From positions 1,798,001 to 1,862,000 of the forward strand of contig NZ_JAUQTA010000001.1 of assembly GCF_030580915.1 (NCBI RefSeq): a DNA stretch of 64,000 bases, read 5' to 3'. Of this stretch, positions 43,916 to 51,534 are shown in pieces. The position numbers were made by a program, and so were the translations under genes. Each line of letters starts with the position of its first letter. Within the stretch, counting starts at the first letter, position 1. The notes below the pieces were generated by a model. It was not told where the DNA came from, made no database searches, and saw only the letters and a program-made list of their open reading frames with translations. The DNA comes from Nocardioides jiangxiensis (GTDB lineage: Bacteria > Actinomycetota > Actinomycetes > Propionibacteriales > Nocardioidaceae).

Positions 43916-44680
43916 TCACCGGAAGTCGATCAGCAGGCCGTCGTCATCGTCGGGCTCACGCACGGGTGCTGCCTCGGCCTCGGCGCCGTCGCGGGGCGGC
44001 ACCGACCACGGGTGCTCGATCACGCCGGCCCGGAAGCAGTGCGCGATCTGCGGCAGCTGCATGCCGTCGGGGCCACGGCCGTAGTCGTCGTAGAGGGCGC
44101 GGACGTCGTCGAGCAGCCGCTCCTGCGCCGCGGGGTCCATCGTGGCGACGCGCGGGTCGAGGAGCGCGAGGGCGCACAGGCCGTCCCGGTCGACGGTCGT
44201 CCAGTGCCGGAAGCTGTCCGCGTCGACGAAGCCGAACCGCGTCGACTTCACGATCGAGTCCGGGGTCTCCGGCACGACCGTCTCCTCACCGAGCAGCCGG
44301 GCGAACTTCCGCACCCACGGGATCTTCGTGTCGAGCGTCTCGACGATCACCGCGACGTGGCCGCCGGGGCGCAGCACGCGGGAGAACTCCGCGAGCGCCG
44401 CCTCCTCGTCGTACGTGTGGAAGTTGCGGGCGACGACGACGTCGACGGAGGCGTCGACGTTGGGCAACCGCTCGGCTGTCGCTGCGGACGTGCGTACGCC
44501 GGGATGCAGCTCCGCGAGCCGCTCCACCGCGGCCGCCGAGGAGTCGGTGGCGTGGACGTCGTGGCCGAGCGCCACCAGCTGTGCGGTGAGGGCGCCGTCA
44601 CCGGCACCGATCTCGAGCACGGACCGCTGGTCGGTGCCGACCAGCCAGGCAACGGCGGCCACGGGGTACGTCTCGCTCAC
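43916..44680 (-). CDS. Class I SAM-dependent methyltransferase
   Basis: The 254-residue protein has motif I VLEIGAGDGALTAQL (about 21-35), VHATDSSAAAVERL, and post-motif NVDASVDVVVARNFH and VLRPGGHVAV, a Methyltransf_11 pattern. The C-terminal half is partner- or substrate-specific, and an acidic tail (PDDDDG) ends it. GTG 44680 is 29 bases from the divergent Fic-like gene. The substrate is not recognised. Confidence 0.82.
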   Translation of the reverse strand: MSETYPVAAVAWLVGTDQRSVLEIGAGDGALTAQLVALGHDVHATDSSAAAVERLAELHPGVRTSAATAERLPNVDASVDVVVARNFHTYDEEAALAEFSRVLRPGGHVAVIVETLDTKIPWVRKFARLLGEETVVPETPDSIVKSTRFGFVDADSFRHWTTVDRDGLCALALLDPRVATMDPAAQERLLDDVRALYDDYGRGPDGMQLPQIAHCFRAGVIEHPWSVPPRDGAEAEAAPVREPDDDDGLLIDFR

Positions 44681-44708
44681 CCGGCCGAGGTTACTAGGCT
44701 CTGCCGTT

Positions 44709-45434
44709 GTGACCGTGGATCCACTTGCCTCGCTGGCCAGCCTCGAGGGCGTTCCGTCCGCCTTTGCGTCGAGTCGCGACGGGGTCGACGCGCTGCTGCG
44801 CGACCGCGGTCTCCGCAAGACCTCTCCGGAGCTCACCGGCGAGTCGCTGCTGCGCGGTGCCTGGGCCTCGGCGGTGCTCGAGGGCTCGTCGGCGACGATG
44901 GACCAGGTCCGTGCGGGGGAGGGCGACGAGATCTCCGCCGCGGCGGTGCGGGTCTCCGCCGAGCTGCTCTCCCTGGTGCCGGTTCTGAAGCGGTCGCCGC
45001 TCCAGGCGTTCGCCCGGATCCACGCGCTCGCCGGCCTCGGCTCGGTGCCCTCGGAGGAGCTCGGTCGCCCGCGCTCGGCCGAGGCGGCTGCCGGCCTGCA
45101 GACGCTGTCCGCGCGCCTCCTCGCTCCGACCACGGCTCCGGCGATGCTCGTCGCGGCGATCGTGCACGCCGACCTGGCCACGGCGACACCGTTCGCCTCG
45201 CACAACGGCATCGTGGCGCGTGCCGCGGAGCGCCTCGTCCTCGTCGCCCGCGGCGTCGACGAGAAGTCACTGCTGGTCCCCGAGGAGGGCCACCGCTTCT
45301 TCCGGCCCGAGTACGAGTCGAACCTCCGCGCCTACGCCCAGGCCTCCGGCGTCTCCGGTGTGCACGCCTGGCTGCTGTACGCCGCCGAGGCCTACGCCAA
45401 GGGAGCCGAGGCCTCGCCGGTCAAGGCGAAGTAG
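44709..45434 (+). CDS. Degenerate Fic-like family protein
   Basis: This 241-residue helical protein is widely kept beside the HAD phosphatase and ssd/tad genes in related actinobacteria and is often called oxidoreductase without evidence. The segment TPFASHNGIVARAAERLVL aligns with the Fic motif HPFxDGNGRxxR, but the catalytic His is Thr, D/E-G is S-H, and the first Arg is Ile, so AMP transfer is unlikely. The GTG start lacks a ribosome site and may be leaderless (the CTAGGCT upstream could be a -10). Confidence 0.7.
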   Translation: MTVDPLASLASLEGVPSAFASSRDGVDALLRDRGLRKTSPELTGESLLRGAWASAVLEGSSATMDQVRAGEGDEISAAAVRVSAELLSLVPVLKRSPLQAFARIHALAGLGSVPSEELGRPRSAEAAAGLQTLSARLLAPTTAPAMLVAAIVHADLATATPFASHNGIVARAAERLVLVARGVDEKSLLVPEEGHRFFRPEYESNLRAYAQASGVSGVHAWLLYAAEAYAKGAEASPVKAK

Positions 45435-45779
45435 CCCGCACATGCGAGCGGCACCGGTGCTCGAAGAGTTCCGGTGCCGCCGCTGACACGTGATGCGCTG
45501 TGGTTACCAAGCGTGCACTCTCAATTGCTGCCTCGGATCATCGTCCGCTCGGTCAGCGCCCTGTTAAGAAGGGTGAATCGCCGCGTGGGTACCAGGCTCA
45601 CGTGCTGCTGTGAAGTTCTCGTGCCTCCATGTGTACGCCGCAAAACGGGGCACTTCAAGGCTTGATCTTTCGCCGGTGCGGGCGCATGCTCGCGCCCCGC
45701 GAGAAGCGACTTCCAGCCGCTGCCCTTTCCCGGGGCGTCGCGGCAGCAGCGGCGTACGCGCCGGGGTGGGGCCGCAGCG
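45435..45779. other. 345-base gap with no supported gene, relatively AT-rich
   Basis: Between the convergent Fic-like and HAD genes lies a terminator hairpin and then about 290 bases with visibly more A/T than the rest of the window. A 63-codon frame (45474-45665) and reverse frames exist but have no recognisable similarity and poor codon use. A small RNA or decayed insertion cannot be excluded. Confidence 0.55.
45449..45481. terminator. Terminator after Fic-like gene
   Basis: GCGGCACCGG pairs perfectly with CCGGTGCCGC around a 13-base loop, 14 bases past the stop. Confidence 0.72.
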
Positions 45780-46583
45780 TCAGACGGTGCGGTGGCGGCG
45801 GTGACTGAGGACGATCGCGCCACCCACGGCGACGGCCCCGCCGACCGCGAGGGCGGCGAGGGTCGGCTTGGCCGGCGGGAGGTTCATGCGGCGCTGGAGT
45901 GCGACCGGCTTGGTGAAGACGAGGATCGGCCAGCCCTCCTTGACGGCGAGCTTGCGGAGCTCCTTGTCGGGGTTGACGGCGTAGCCGTGTCCGACCGCAC
46001 TGAGCATGGGAGCGTCGGTGATCGAGTCGCTGTAGGCGTAGCACTGCGCGAGGTCGTAGCCGCGCTGTTCTGCGAGCTCGCGGATCGCCTCGGCCTTCGT
46101 CTCGGCGTAGGCGTAGTACTCGATCTCGCCGGTGTACTTGCCGTCCTCCACGGCCAGACGCGTCGCCACCACGTCGTCGGCACCGAGCATCGCGCCGATC
46201 GGGCCGACCATCTCGACACCGGAGGTGGAGACGATGATGACGTCACGGCCCGCGGCGTGGTGCTCCTCGATGAGGGAGACCGCCTCGTCGTAGACCATCG
46301 GGTCGACGATGTTGTGGAGGGTCTCGGCGACGATGTCGTTGACCGTCGACACCTGCCAGCCCTTCACCAGCTCGGACATGAACGCCCGCAGCTTCTCCAT
46401 CTGGTCGTGGTCCGCGCCGCCGACGACGTACATGAACTGGGCGTAGGCGCCACGGAGCATGACGCGCCGGGAGATCAGGCCGCCCGCCTGGAACTTGCGG
46501 TTGAAGGCCAGGGCGCTCGACTTGGCGAGGATCGTCTTGTCGAGGTCGAAGAAGGCGGCCTGGCGGCGCCCCGTGGCGGACAT
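45780..46583 (-). CDS. HAD-superfamily subfamily IB phosphatase
   Basis: The 267-residue protein has HAD motif I AAFFDLDKTI (about 9-18), motif II VSTSG, motif III Lys in ETKAEAI, and motif IV YAYSDSITDAPML. This SerB-like IB family hydrolyses phosphomonoesters; the C-terminal LPPAKPTLAALAVGGAV stretch is a membrane anchor. From memory it corresponds to Rv3661. It is divergent from the ssd gene across 173 bases. Confidence 0.88.
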   Translation of the reverse strand: MSATGRRQAAFFDLDKTILAKSSALAFNRKFQAGGLISRRVMLRGAYAQFMYVVGGADHDQMEKLRAFMSELVKGWQVSTVNDIVAETLHNIVDPMVYDEAVSLIEEHHAAGRDVIIVSTSGVEMVGPIGAMLGADDVVATRLAVEDGKYTGEIEYYAYAETKAEAIRELAEQRGYDLAQCYAYSDSITDAPMLSAVGHGYAVNPDKELRKLAVKEGWPILVFTKPVALQRRMNLPPAKPTLAALAVGGAVAVGGAIVLSHRRHRTV

Positions 46584-46756
46584 GTCACCGAGTCTAGGTG
46601 CCGGGCTGAGGGCCGTGGGGAGTTTTGCTCGCCGGCGAGGACCTGCTGGCCCCGGAACCGGCCCGCTGTCCGTCCACAGGTGGCGCGGGGGGCGCCCCCT
46701 CCCCAGCCCCGGGCGAAGCTCCCGCACCACCCGGTCCGGTGCCCGAGCCTCGGGCC

Positions 46757-47785
46757 ATGGAGATGCCCCTGATCGTCACCCGTGACCCGTTGCTGACCGA
46801 CGAGCTGCTCCGGTTGGCGGCGGCCGCCGGGGTCGCACCCGAGGTCGCCGCCGACCCGGGCGCCGCCCTGCGGTCCTGGCGGAGCGCCTCCCTGGTGCTG
46901 GTGGGGGTCGACGTGGCGGAGGAGCTGGCGCGCTTCACTCCCACGCGCCGCGCGGGAGTGCACGTGGTCGGTGGTGCCGGCGTCCCCGACCAGGCGTTCC
47001 GTCACGCCGTCGAGCTCGGCGCGTCGCAGGTCGTCGAGCTCCCCGCATCCGGTGCCTGGCTCCTCGACCTGCTCTCCGATGCGGTCGACGGTCGGGCCGA
47101 CGCGTCGACCACCCTGGCGGTGATCGGGGGCTCGGGCGGTGCGGGTGCGACGACGTTCGCCTGTGCGGTCGGGCTCGTCGCCGGAGCCCGTGGGCCGGCG
47201 TGCCTCCTCGACGTCGACCCGGTGGGACCGGGGGCAGACCGGGTGCTCGGCTTCGACCGTCTCGACGGCGCCCGATGGAGCGCGCTCGAGCAGACCACGG
47301 GGCGCCTCGGGTCGCAGTCGCTGCGTGACGCCCTGCCGCGACGGGCCGGCCTCGGGGTGCTGACCTGGGCGGCGGGGGAGCGCTCTGCCCCGCAGGCCTT
47401 CGCCGTGCGTGAAGCGCTCGCGGCCGCGGCCCGAGGACATCACGTCGTGGTGGCCGACCTGCCGCGCGCAGGGGTGCTGACCGCGGAGGTCGCGGCGCGC
47501 GTCGACGCGGTGCTCGTCGTCGCCCGGCCGAGTCTGCCCGGGCTGGCCGCAGCAGCGCGCGTGGTCGCTGCCCTCGAAGCGGGCGGACGTGTCGGGATCG
47601 TCGTGCGCGGGCGTGCGGAGCCGCGCGCCGTCGCCCAGGTCGTCGGCGCGCCCGTGGTGGCCACGATGGGTGACCAGCGCGGCCTCGAGGAGGCCGTCGA
47701 CCTGGGTCGTGGCCCCGTCTGGACCCACCGGAGCGTGCTCGCACGTGCGGCCCGCCAGGCCCTCGACTGGTGCGCGGCGGGCTGA
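46757..47785 (+). CDS. ssd: Septum-site-determining protein Ssd (MinD/CpaE-like)
   Basis: This 342-residue protein has a receiver-like N-terminal domain (1-100) and a P-loop ATPase-like domain with a degenerate Walker A (GGSGGAGATTFA, lacking the Lys) at about 129 and LLDVDPVGPG. In mycobacteria Ssd (Rv3660c) affects septation; elsewhere CpaE/TadZ positions the Tad pilus. It heads the tad operon here, so the TadZ role is at least as likely. The ATG at 46757 has no clear ribosome site. Confidence 0.87.
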   Translation: MEMPLIVTRDPLLTDELLRLAAAAGVAPEVAADPGAALRSWRSASLVLVGVDVAEELARFTPTRRAGVHVVGGAGVPDQAFRHAVELGASQVVELPASGAWLLDLLSDAVDGRADASTTLAVIGGSGGAGATTFACAVGLVAGARGPACLLDVDPVGPGADRVLGFDRLDGARWSALEQTTGRLGSQSLRDALPRRAGLGVLTWAAGERSAPQAFAVREALAAAARGHHVVVADLPRAGVLTAEVAARVDAVLVVARPSLPGLAAAARVVAALEAGGRVGIVVRGRAEPRAVAQVVGAPVVATMGDQRGLEEAVDLGRGPVWTHRSVLARAARQALDWCAAG

Positions 47786-47786
47786 C

Positions 47787-48932
47787 GTGGTCGCGGTCGA
47801 GCTGGTCGACGAGGTCCGGTCCCACCTCGCCCGGGGCGGGCTCGCGGTCACGCCCCACGCCGTCGCGGCGGCGCTGCGCGCGGCGGGGCGCCCCGTGGGT
47901 GACGCAACGGTGCTCGCCGTCCACGAGGCGCTGCGCGCGGAGTCGGTGGGCGTGGGCCCGCTCGAGCCGCTCCTGCGCCTGCCCGGGGTCACCGACGTCC
48001 TCGTCAACGGACCGAGGGACGTCTGGGTCGACCGCGGGGCCGGGCTCGAGCGCGCGGACCCGTCGGTCGGCTTCACCGACGAGGCGGCCGTGCGGCGGTT
48101 CGCACAGCGCCTGGCGGCGGCGGGTGGCCGACGGCTCGACGACGCCTCACCGACGGTCGACGTACGGCTGCCCGACGGCGTCCGCTGCCACGCGGTGCTC
48201 GCCCCGGTCGCCCGGCCCGGCACGCTGGTGTCGCTGCGCGTGCCGCACGGCCTGGGCCTGGGCCTCGACGACCTCGCTGCCCGCGGAGCGCTCAGCCCGG
48301 CGGGACTCGTGCTCGTGCGGCGCCTGCTGGCGGCGCGGGTGGCGTTCCTCGTGACCGGTGGCACCGGCACGGGCAAGACCACGCTGCTGGGCGCCCTGCT
48401 CGCGGCGGTCGACCCCGCGGAGCGCATCGTCGTCGCCGAGGACTCGGCCGAGCTGCGCCCGGAGCACCCGCACGTCGTCGCGCTGGAGGCACGACCGGCC
48501 AACCTCGAGGGGGCCGGCGCGGTGCCGCTGCGTGCCCTCGTCCGGCAGGCGCTGCGCATGCGTCCCGACCGGCTCGTCGTGGGGGAGGTACGGGGCGGCG
48601 AGGTCGTCGACCTGCTCGCCGCCCTCAACACCGGCCATGAGGGCGGGTGCGGCACGCTCCATGCCAACTCGGTGGCCGACGTGCCTGCTCGCATCGAGGC
48701 GCTGGCCCTCGCCGCCGGTCTCGGGCGGGAGGCCGCCCACAGCCAGCTCGCCGCGGCCGTCGGAGCGGTCCTGCACCTCACGCGGGCACCGCACCGCCGG
48801 CTGGCCGAGGTCGGCGTACCCGTGCGGGACGGAGCCGGTCTGGTGCGGATGGAGACCGCCGTCCGTTTCGACTCCACGGGCGCGGCGCACGAGGGCCCGG
48901 CCGCCGAGGCGCTCGCGGAGCGACTGCGATGA
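47787..48932 (+). CDS. tadA: TadA/CpaF-family secretion ATPase
   Basis: The 381-residue ATPase powers Tad/Flp pilus assembly. Walker A GGTGTGKTT (about 190), an Asp box, Walker B RLVVGEVRGGE and the His box GCGTLHANS are intact, so it should be active. The GTG start is 1 base after the ssd stop and its TGA overlaps tadB by ATGA. Confidence 0.93.
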   Translation: MVAVELVDEVRSHLARGGLAVTPHAVAAALRAAGRPVGDATVLAVHEALRAESVGVGPLEPLLRLPGVTDVLVNGPRDVWVDRGAGLERADPSVGFTDEAAVRRFAQRLAAAGGRRLDDASPTVDVRLPDGVRCHAVLAPVARPGTLVSLRVPHGLGLGLDDLAARGALSPAGLVLVRRLLAARVAFLVTGGTGTGKTTLLGALLAAVDPAERIVVAEDSAELRPEHPHVVALEARPANLEGAGAVPLRALVRQALRMRPDRLVVGEVRGGEVVDLLAALNTGHEGGCGTLHANSVADVPARIEALALAAGLGREAAHSQLAAAVGAVLHLTRAPHRRLAEVGVPVRDGAGLVRMETAVRFDSTGAAHEGPAAEALAERLR

Positions 48933-49786
48933 CCGGCGCGACCAGTGGTCCGCTGGTGGTCGGCGTCGTCGCGGCCGGCTCCGCCGTCGCCCTGGCCTGG
49001 CCGGCCTCCGCAGCCGGGCTCCGGCTCCCGAGCGGGCGTGGTGCCCGAGGCGTCACGGCGCTCCTCGGCGCAGGCGTGCTCCTCGTCGGCTGGCCGGGCA
49101 CCCGCGGGCACGGCGACGGTGCCGGCGTCCTCGCGCTCGGGCCTGTGCTGCTGTGTGCCGCGGTCGTCGTGGGTGGCGCCTGGCTGCGCCGCGGGGCGGT
49201 GCGACGGCGCGAGATGGCCCGCCGCGGAAGCGAGGTCCTCGAGCTCTGCGAAGAGCTCGCGGGCGACCTCGAGGCGGGGGCTGCTCCGGCGCTCGCCCTG
49301 CGACGTGCTGCCAGCCGGTGGCCGGTCCTGGGCGGTCCGGCGACGGCGCACGCCCTCGGTGGTGCTGTTCCCGAGGCCTGGCGCGAGCTCGCGCGGAGAC
49401 CGGGAGCAGCGGATCTCCACGTGGTGGCCGCTGCGTGGCAGGTCGCAGAGCAGAGCGGTGCTGGCCTCGCGGATGCACTCACGGCCGTGGCAGACGGGCT
49501 GCGCGAGCAGCAGCGGACCCGCAGGCTGGTCGCCTCCGAGCTCGCCTCGGCGCGGGCGACGGCGCGCCTGATGGCGGCCCTCCCCGTGCTGACGCTGGCC
49601 GTCGGTTCGGGAGCGGGGGACCCTGTCGGATTCCTCCTCGGCACGCCCGCCGGGCTGCTCTGCGCGACGGCGGGTCTCGTGCTCGGATTCGCGGGAGTGG
49701 CCTGGATCGAGGCGATCGCCGGCGCGGTGGAGCGTGACGCGGTCTGGATGCTCCCCGGCCGTGGTGGCAGCGGAGCCGGAGGATGA
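48929..49786 (+). CDS. tadB: TadB-like type II secretion F-domain membrane protein
   Basis: This 285-residue protein has membrane segments near the N-terminus and C-terminus flanking a cytoplasmic F domain (RRGSEVLELCEELAGDLEAG, WQVAEQSGAGLADALTAVADGL). It is the inner-membrane platform for the Tad pilus. It is coupled to tadA and tadC by 4-base overlaps. Confidence 0.88.
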   Translation: MTGATSGPLVVGVVAAGSAVALAWPASAAGLRLPSGRGARGVTALLGAGVLLVGWPGTRGHGDGAGVLALGPVLLCAAVVVGGAWLRRGAVRRREMARRGSEVLELCEELAGDLEAGAAPALALRRAASRWPVLGGPATAHALGGAVPEAWRELARRPGAADLHVVAAAWQVAEQSGAGLADALTAVADGLREQQRTRRLVASELASARATARLMAALPVLTLAVGSGAGDPVGFLLGTPAGLLCATAGLVLGFAGVAWIEAIAGAVERDAVWMLPGRGGSGAGG

Positions 49787-50517
49787 CGGGCTGGCCGGTG
49801 CTGGCGGCCGTCGCTGCAGCCGCAGCAGCCCTCCTCGCCACGGCGCGTCGAGCGCCTCGGCACCTGCCCCGGGTGGAGTCCGATCCAGGACGGGCCCGTG
49901 GTGGTCTCGACCAGGGCCTCCTCCGGCGATGGCGCGCGCTGTTCGCCCTGCTCGCCGGTTCGCTCGGCGTCACCGTCCTCGGCGGCACCTGGGGCGTCGT
50001 CGTCGCGGTGGGCGCAGCCATCGTCGTGTGGGTCGCCTGCACGACCGTGGAGTCGCCGGCAGCACGCCACGAGCGCGAAGCCGCTCGGCGGGGTCTGCCG
50101 TACGTCACACGCCTGCTGGCGGTGGTCCTCGCCGGCGGCCAGTCTGTGCCCTCCGCGCTCGCGGTCGTGGCAGCCGCGCTACCCGGTCCGGCGTCGGCGC
50201 CACTCGCGCGGGCCTGTTCGTCGCTCGGGGTCGGCGTGGCCACGGACGAGGTGTGGGCCGAGCTCGCCACGACGCCCGGACTCGAGCCGCTGGGGCGGGC
50301 CCTCCAGCGTGCATCGGAGAGCGGTGCGCGTGTCGCCGACGTCGTCGAGCGGCTGGCGACCCGCCTGGCAGCGGAGGAGCGGGCAGGGGTGGAGGACCGT
50401 GCCCGTACGGTCGGCATCCGGGCAGCAGTCCCGCTGGGTCTGTGTCTGCTGCCGTCGTTCCTCCTGCTCGGGATCGTGCCGGTGGTCGCGGGTGCGCTCT
50501 CGTCTCTCCAGTGGTGA
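49783..50517 (+). CDS. tadC: TadC-like type II secretion F-domain membrane protein
   Basis: The 244-residue second platform protein has GLPYVTRLLAVVLAGGQSVPSALAVV and ALQRASESGARVADVVERLA F-domain helices and a C-terminal membrane segment. It overlaps tadB. It is the last gene before a 131-base gap and the pilin genes. Confidence 0.88.
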   Translation: MTGWPVLAAVAAAAAALLATARRAPRHLPRVESDPGRARGGLDQGLLRRWRALFALLAGSLGVTVLGGTWGVVVAVGAAIVVWVACTTVESPAARHEREAARRGLPYVTRLLAVVLAGGQSVPSALAVVAAALPGPASAPLARACSSLGVGVATDEVWAELATTPGLEPLGRALQRASESGARVADVVERLATRLAAEERAGVEDRARTVGIRAAVPLGLCLLPSFLLLGIVPVVAGALSSLQW

Positions 50518-50648
50518 CCCCTTTCCCTCCACAGGTCATCGCCCACATGCCCTGTGCACGGGCTTCCGTGGCCCGAAGGCAGCGATCCGCGGCTGCGGCG
50601 ACCGTGGTGGCAGAGGGACGAACGGCGTCCCGGACGCGAGGAGACGAG

Positions 50649-50819
50649 ATGACGACCAGGCATGACGAGCAGGGCATCACCACGGCGGAGTACGCAGTCG
50701 GCACGGCTGCCGGAGCCGGTCTGGCGGGCGTGCTCTACCAGCTGGTGACGGGCGGGTTCGGTGACCGGCTGCTGCGGATGCTGTTCGACCACGTGCTCGG
50801 CCTGCTGGGCATCGGGTGA
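50649..50819 (+). CDS. DUF4244 Flp-like pilin
   Basis: This 56-residue peptide has a short basic N-terminus, GITTAEYAVGTAAGAG as a class III pilin-type start (processing is expected before the hydrophobic stretch) and a single hydrophobic helix. GAGGAGA precedes the ATG. It is the likely major subunit of the Tad pilus. It overlaps the following TadE gene (GTGA). Confidence 0.88.
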   Translation: MTTRHDEQGITTAEYAVGTAAGAGLAGVLYQLVTGGFGDRLLRMLFDHVLGLLGIG

Positions 50820-51181
50820 GGCGGTCGGCGGGGGAGCGCGGCGCCGTCACCGCCGAGGCGGCGCTCGTCCTCCCGGTCCTGGCGGCGGTGACCCTGGCGC
50901 TCGTGTGGATGCTCGGTCTCGCCGTGGCGCAGATGCGCGTCACCGACGCAGCGCGGGAGGCGGCTCGCGCTGTCGCACGGGGTGACCCGGCGGCGGAGGC
51001 GAGCAGTGCAGCGCGTGTCGCTGCGCCGGGGGCGTCTGTGCACGTCGCGTCAGGCTCGACGACGGTCCGGGTGACGGTGGAGGCCGTCGTCCGCCCTCCG
51101 GGCAACCTGCTCGGGCATCTCGCAGCTGCCCATGTGCATGCGACGGCAGAGGCCCTGCTCGAGGGGGCGCGCGATGGATGA
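50816..51181 (+). CDS. TadE-family pseudopilin
   Basis: The 121-residue protein shows the TadE start ERGAVTAEAALVLPVLAAVTLAL (membrane segment with Glu at position 5 of the mature form) followed by AQMRVTDAAREAARAVARGD. It is a predicted minor pilin. It overlaps the pilin gene before it and the next TadE-like gene after it. Confidence 0.87.
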   Translation: MRRSAGERGAVTAEAALVLPVLAAVTLALVWMLGLAVAQMRVTDAAREAARAVARGDPAAEASSAARVAAPGASVHVASGSTTVRVTVEAVVRPPGNLLGHLAAAHVHATAEALLEGARDG

Positions 51182-51518
51182 GCGACCGGAGCGGGGCGCG
51201 GCGACCGCTGCAGTGGTCGCTCTGGTCGGCGTGCTGCTCGTCGTCGCGCTCGCGGGGGCGACCGTGCTGGCTGCGGCGATCGCGCACCGGACTGCCCAGG
51301 CGGCCGCCGACCTGGCTGCTCTGGCGGCTGCGACGACACGGGAGCGGGGAGGGGACGCGTGTGCGGCAGCGGCCGACGTGGCTGAGGCCAACGGCGCCGT
51401 GCTCGGTGGGTGCACCGCCGTCGGCGATGACGTACAGGTGACGACATCGGTGGCGCTCGCGCACCCCGTTCCGGGCCTCGACCACGTCACGGGCCGGGCC
51501 CGGGCTGGGCCGTCGTGA
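51174..51518 (+). CDS. Rv3654c-like TadE-type helicase-neighbour protein
   Basis: This 114-residue protein has ERGAATAAVVALVGVLLVVALAG followed by AAIAHRTAQAAADLAALAAA, the pattern of Rv3654c-type secretion-associated proteins at the end of the tad locus. Two later cysteines (DACAAA, GGCTAV) may form a disulfide. It overlaps the TadE gene by 8 bases and is convergent with the helicase gene. Confidence 0.83.
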   Translation: MDERPERGAATAAVVALVGVLLVVALAGATVLAAAIAHRTAQAAADLAALAAATTRERGGDACAAAADVAEANGAVLGGCTAVGDDVQVTTSVALAHPVPGLDHVTGRARAGPS

Positions 51519-51534
51519 GGCGTTCCCGCACTGG

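Noticed and set aside
45474-45665. Possible 63-codon gene in the AT-richer gap
   Set aside because: No recognisable similarity, no ribosome site, and it begins inside the terminator of the previous gene.
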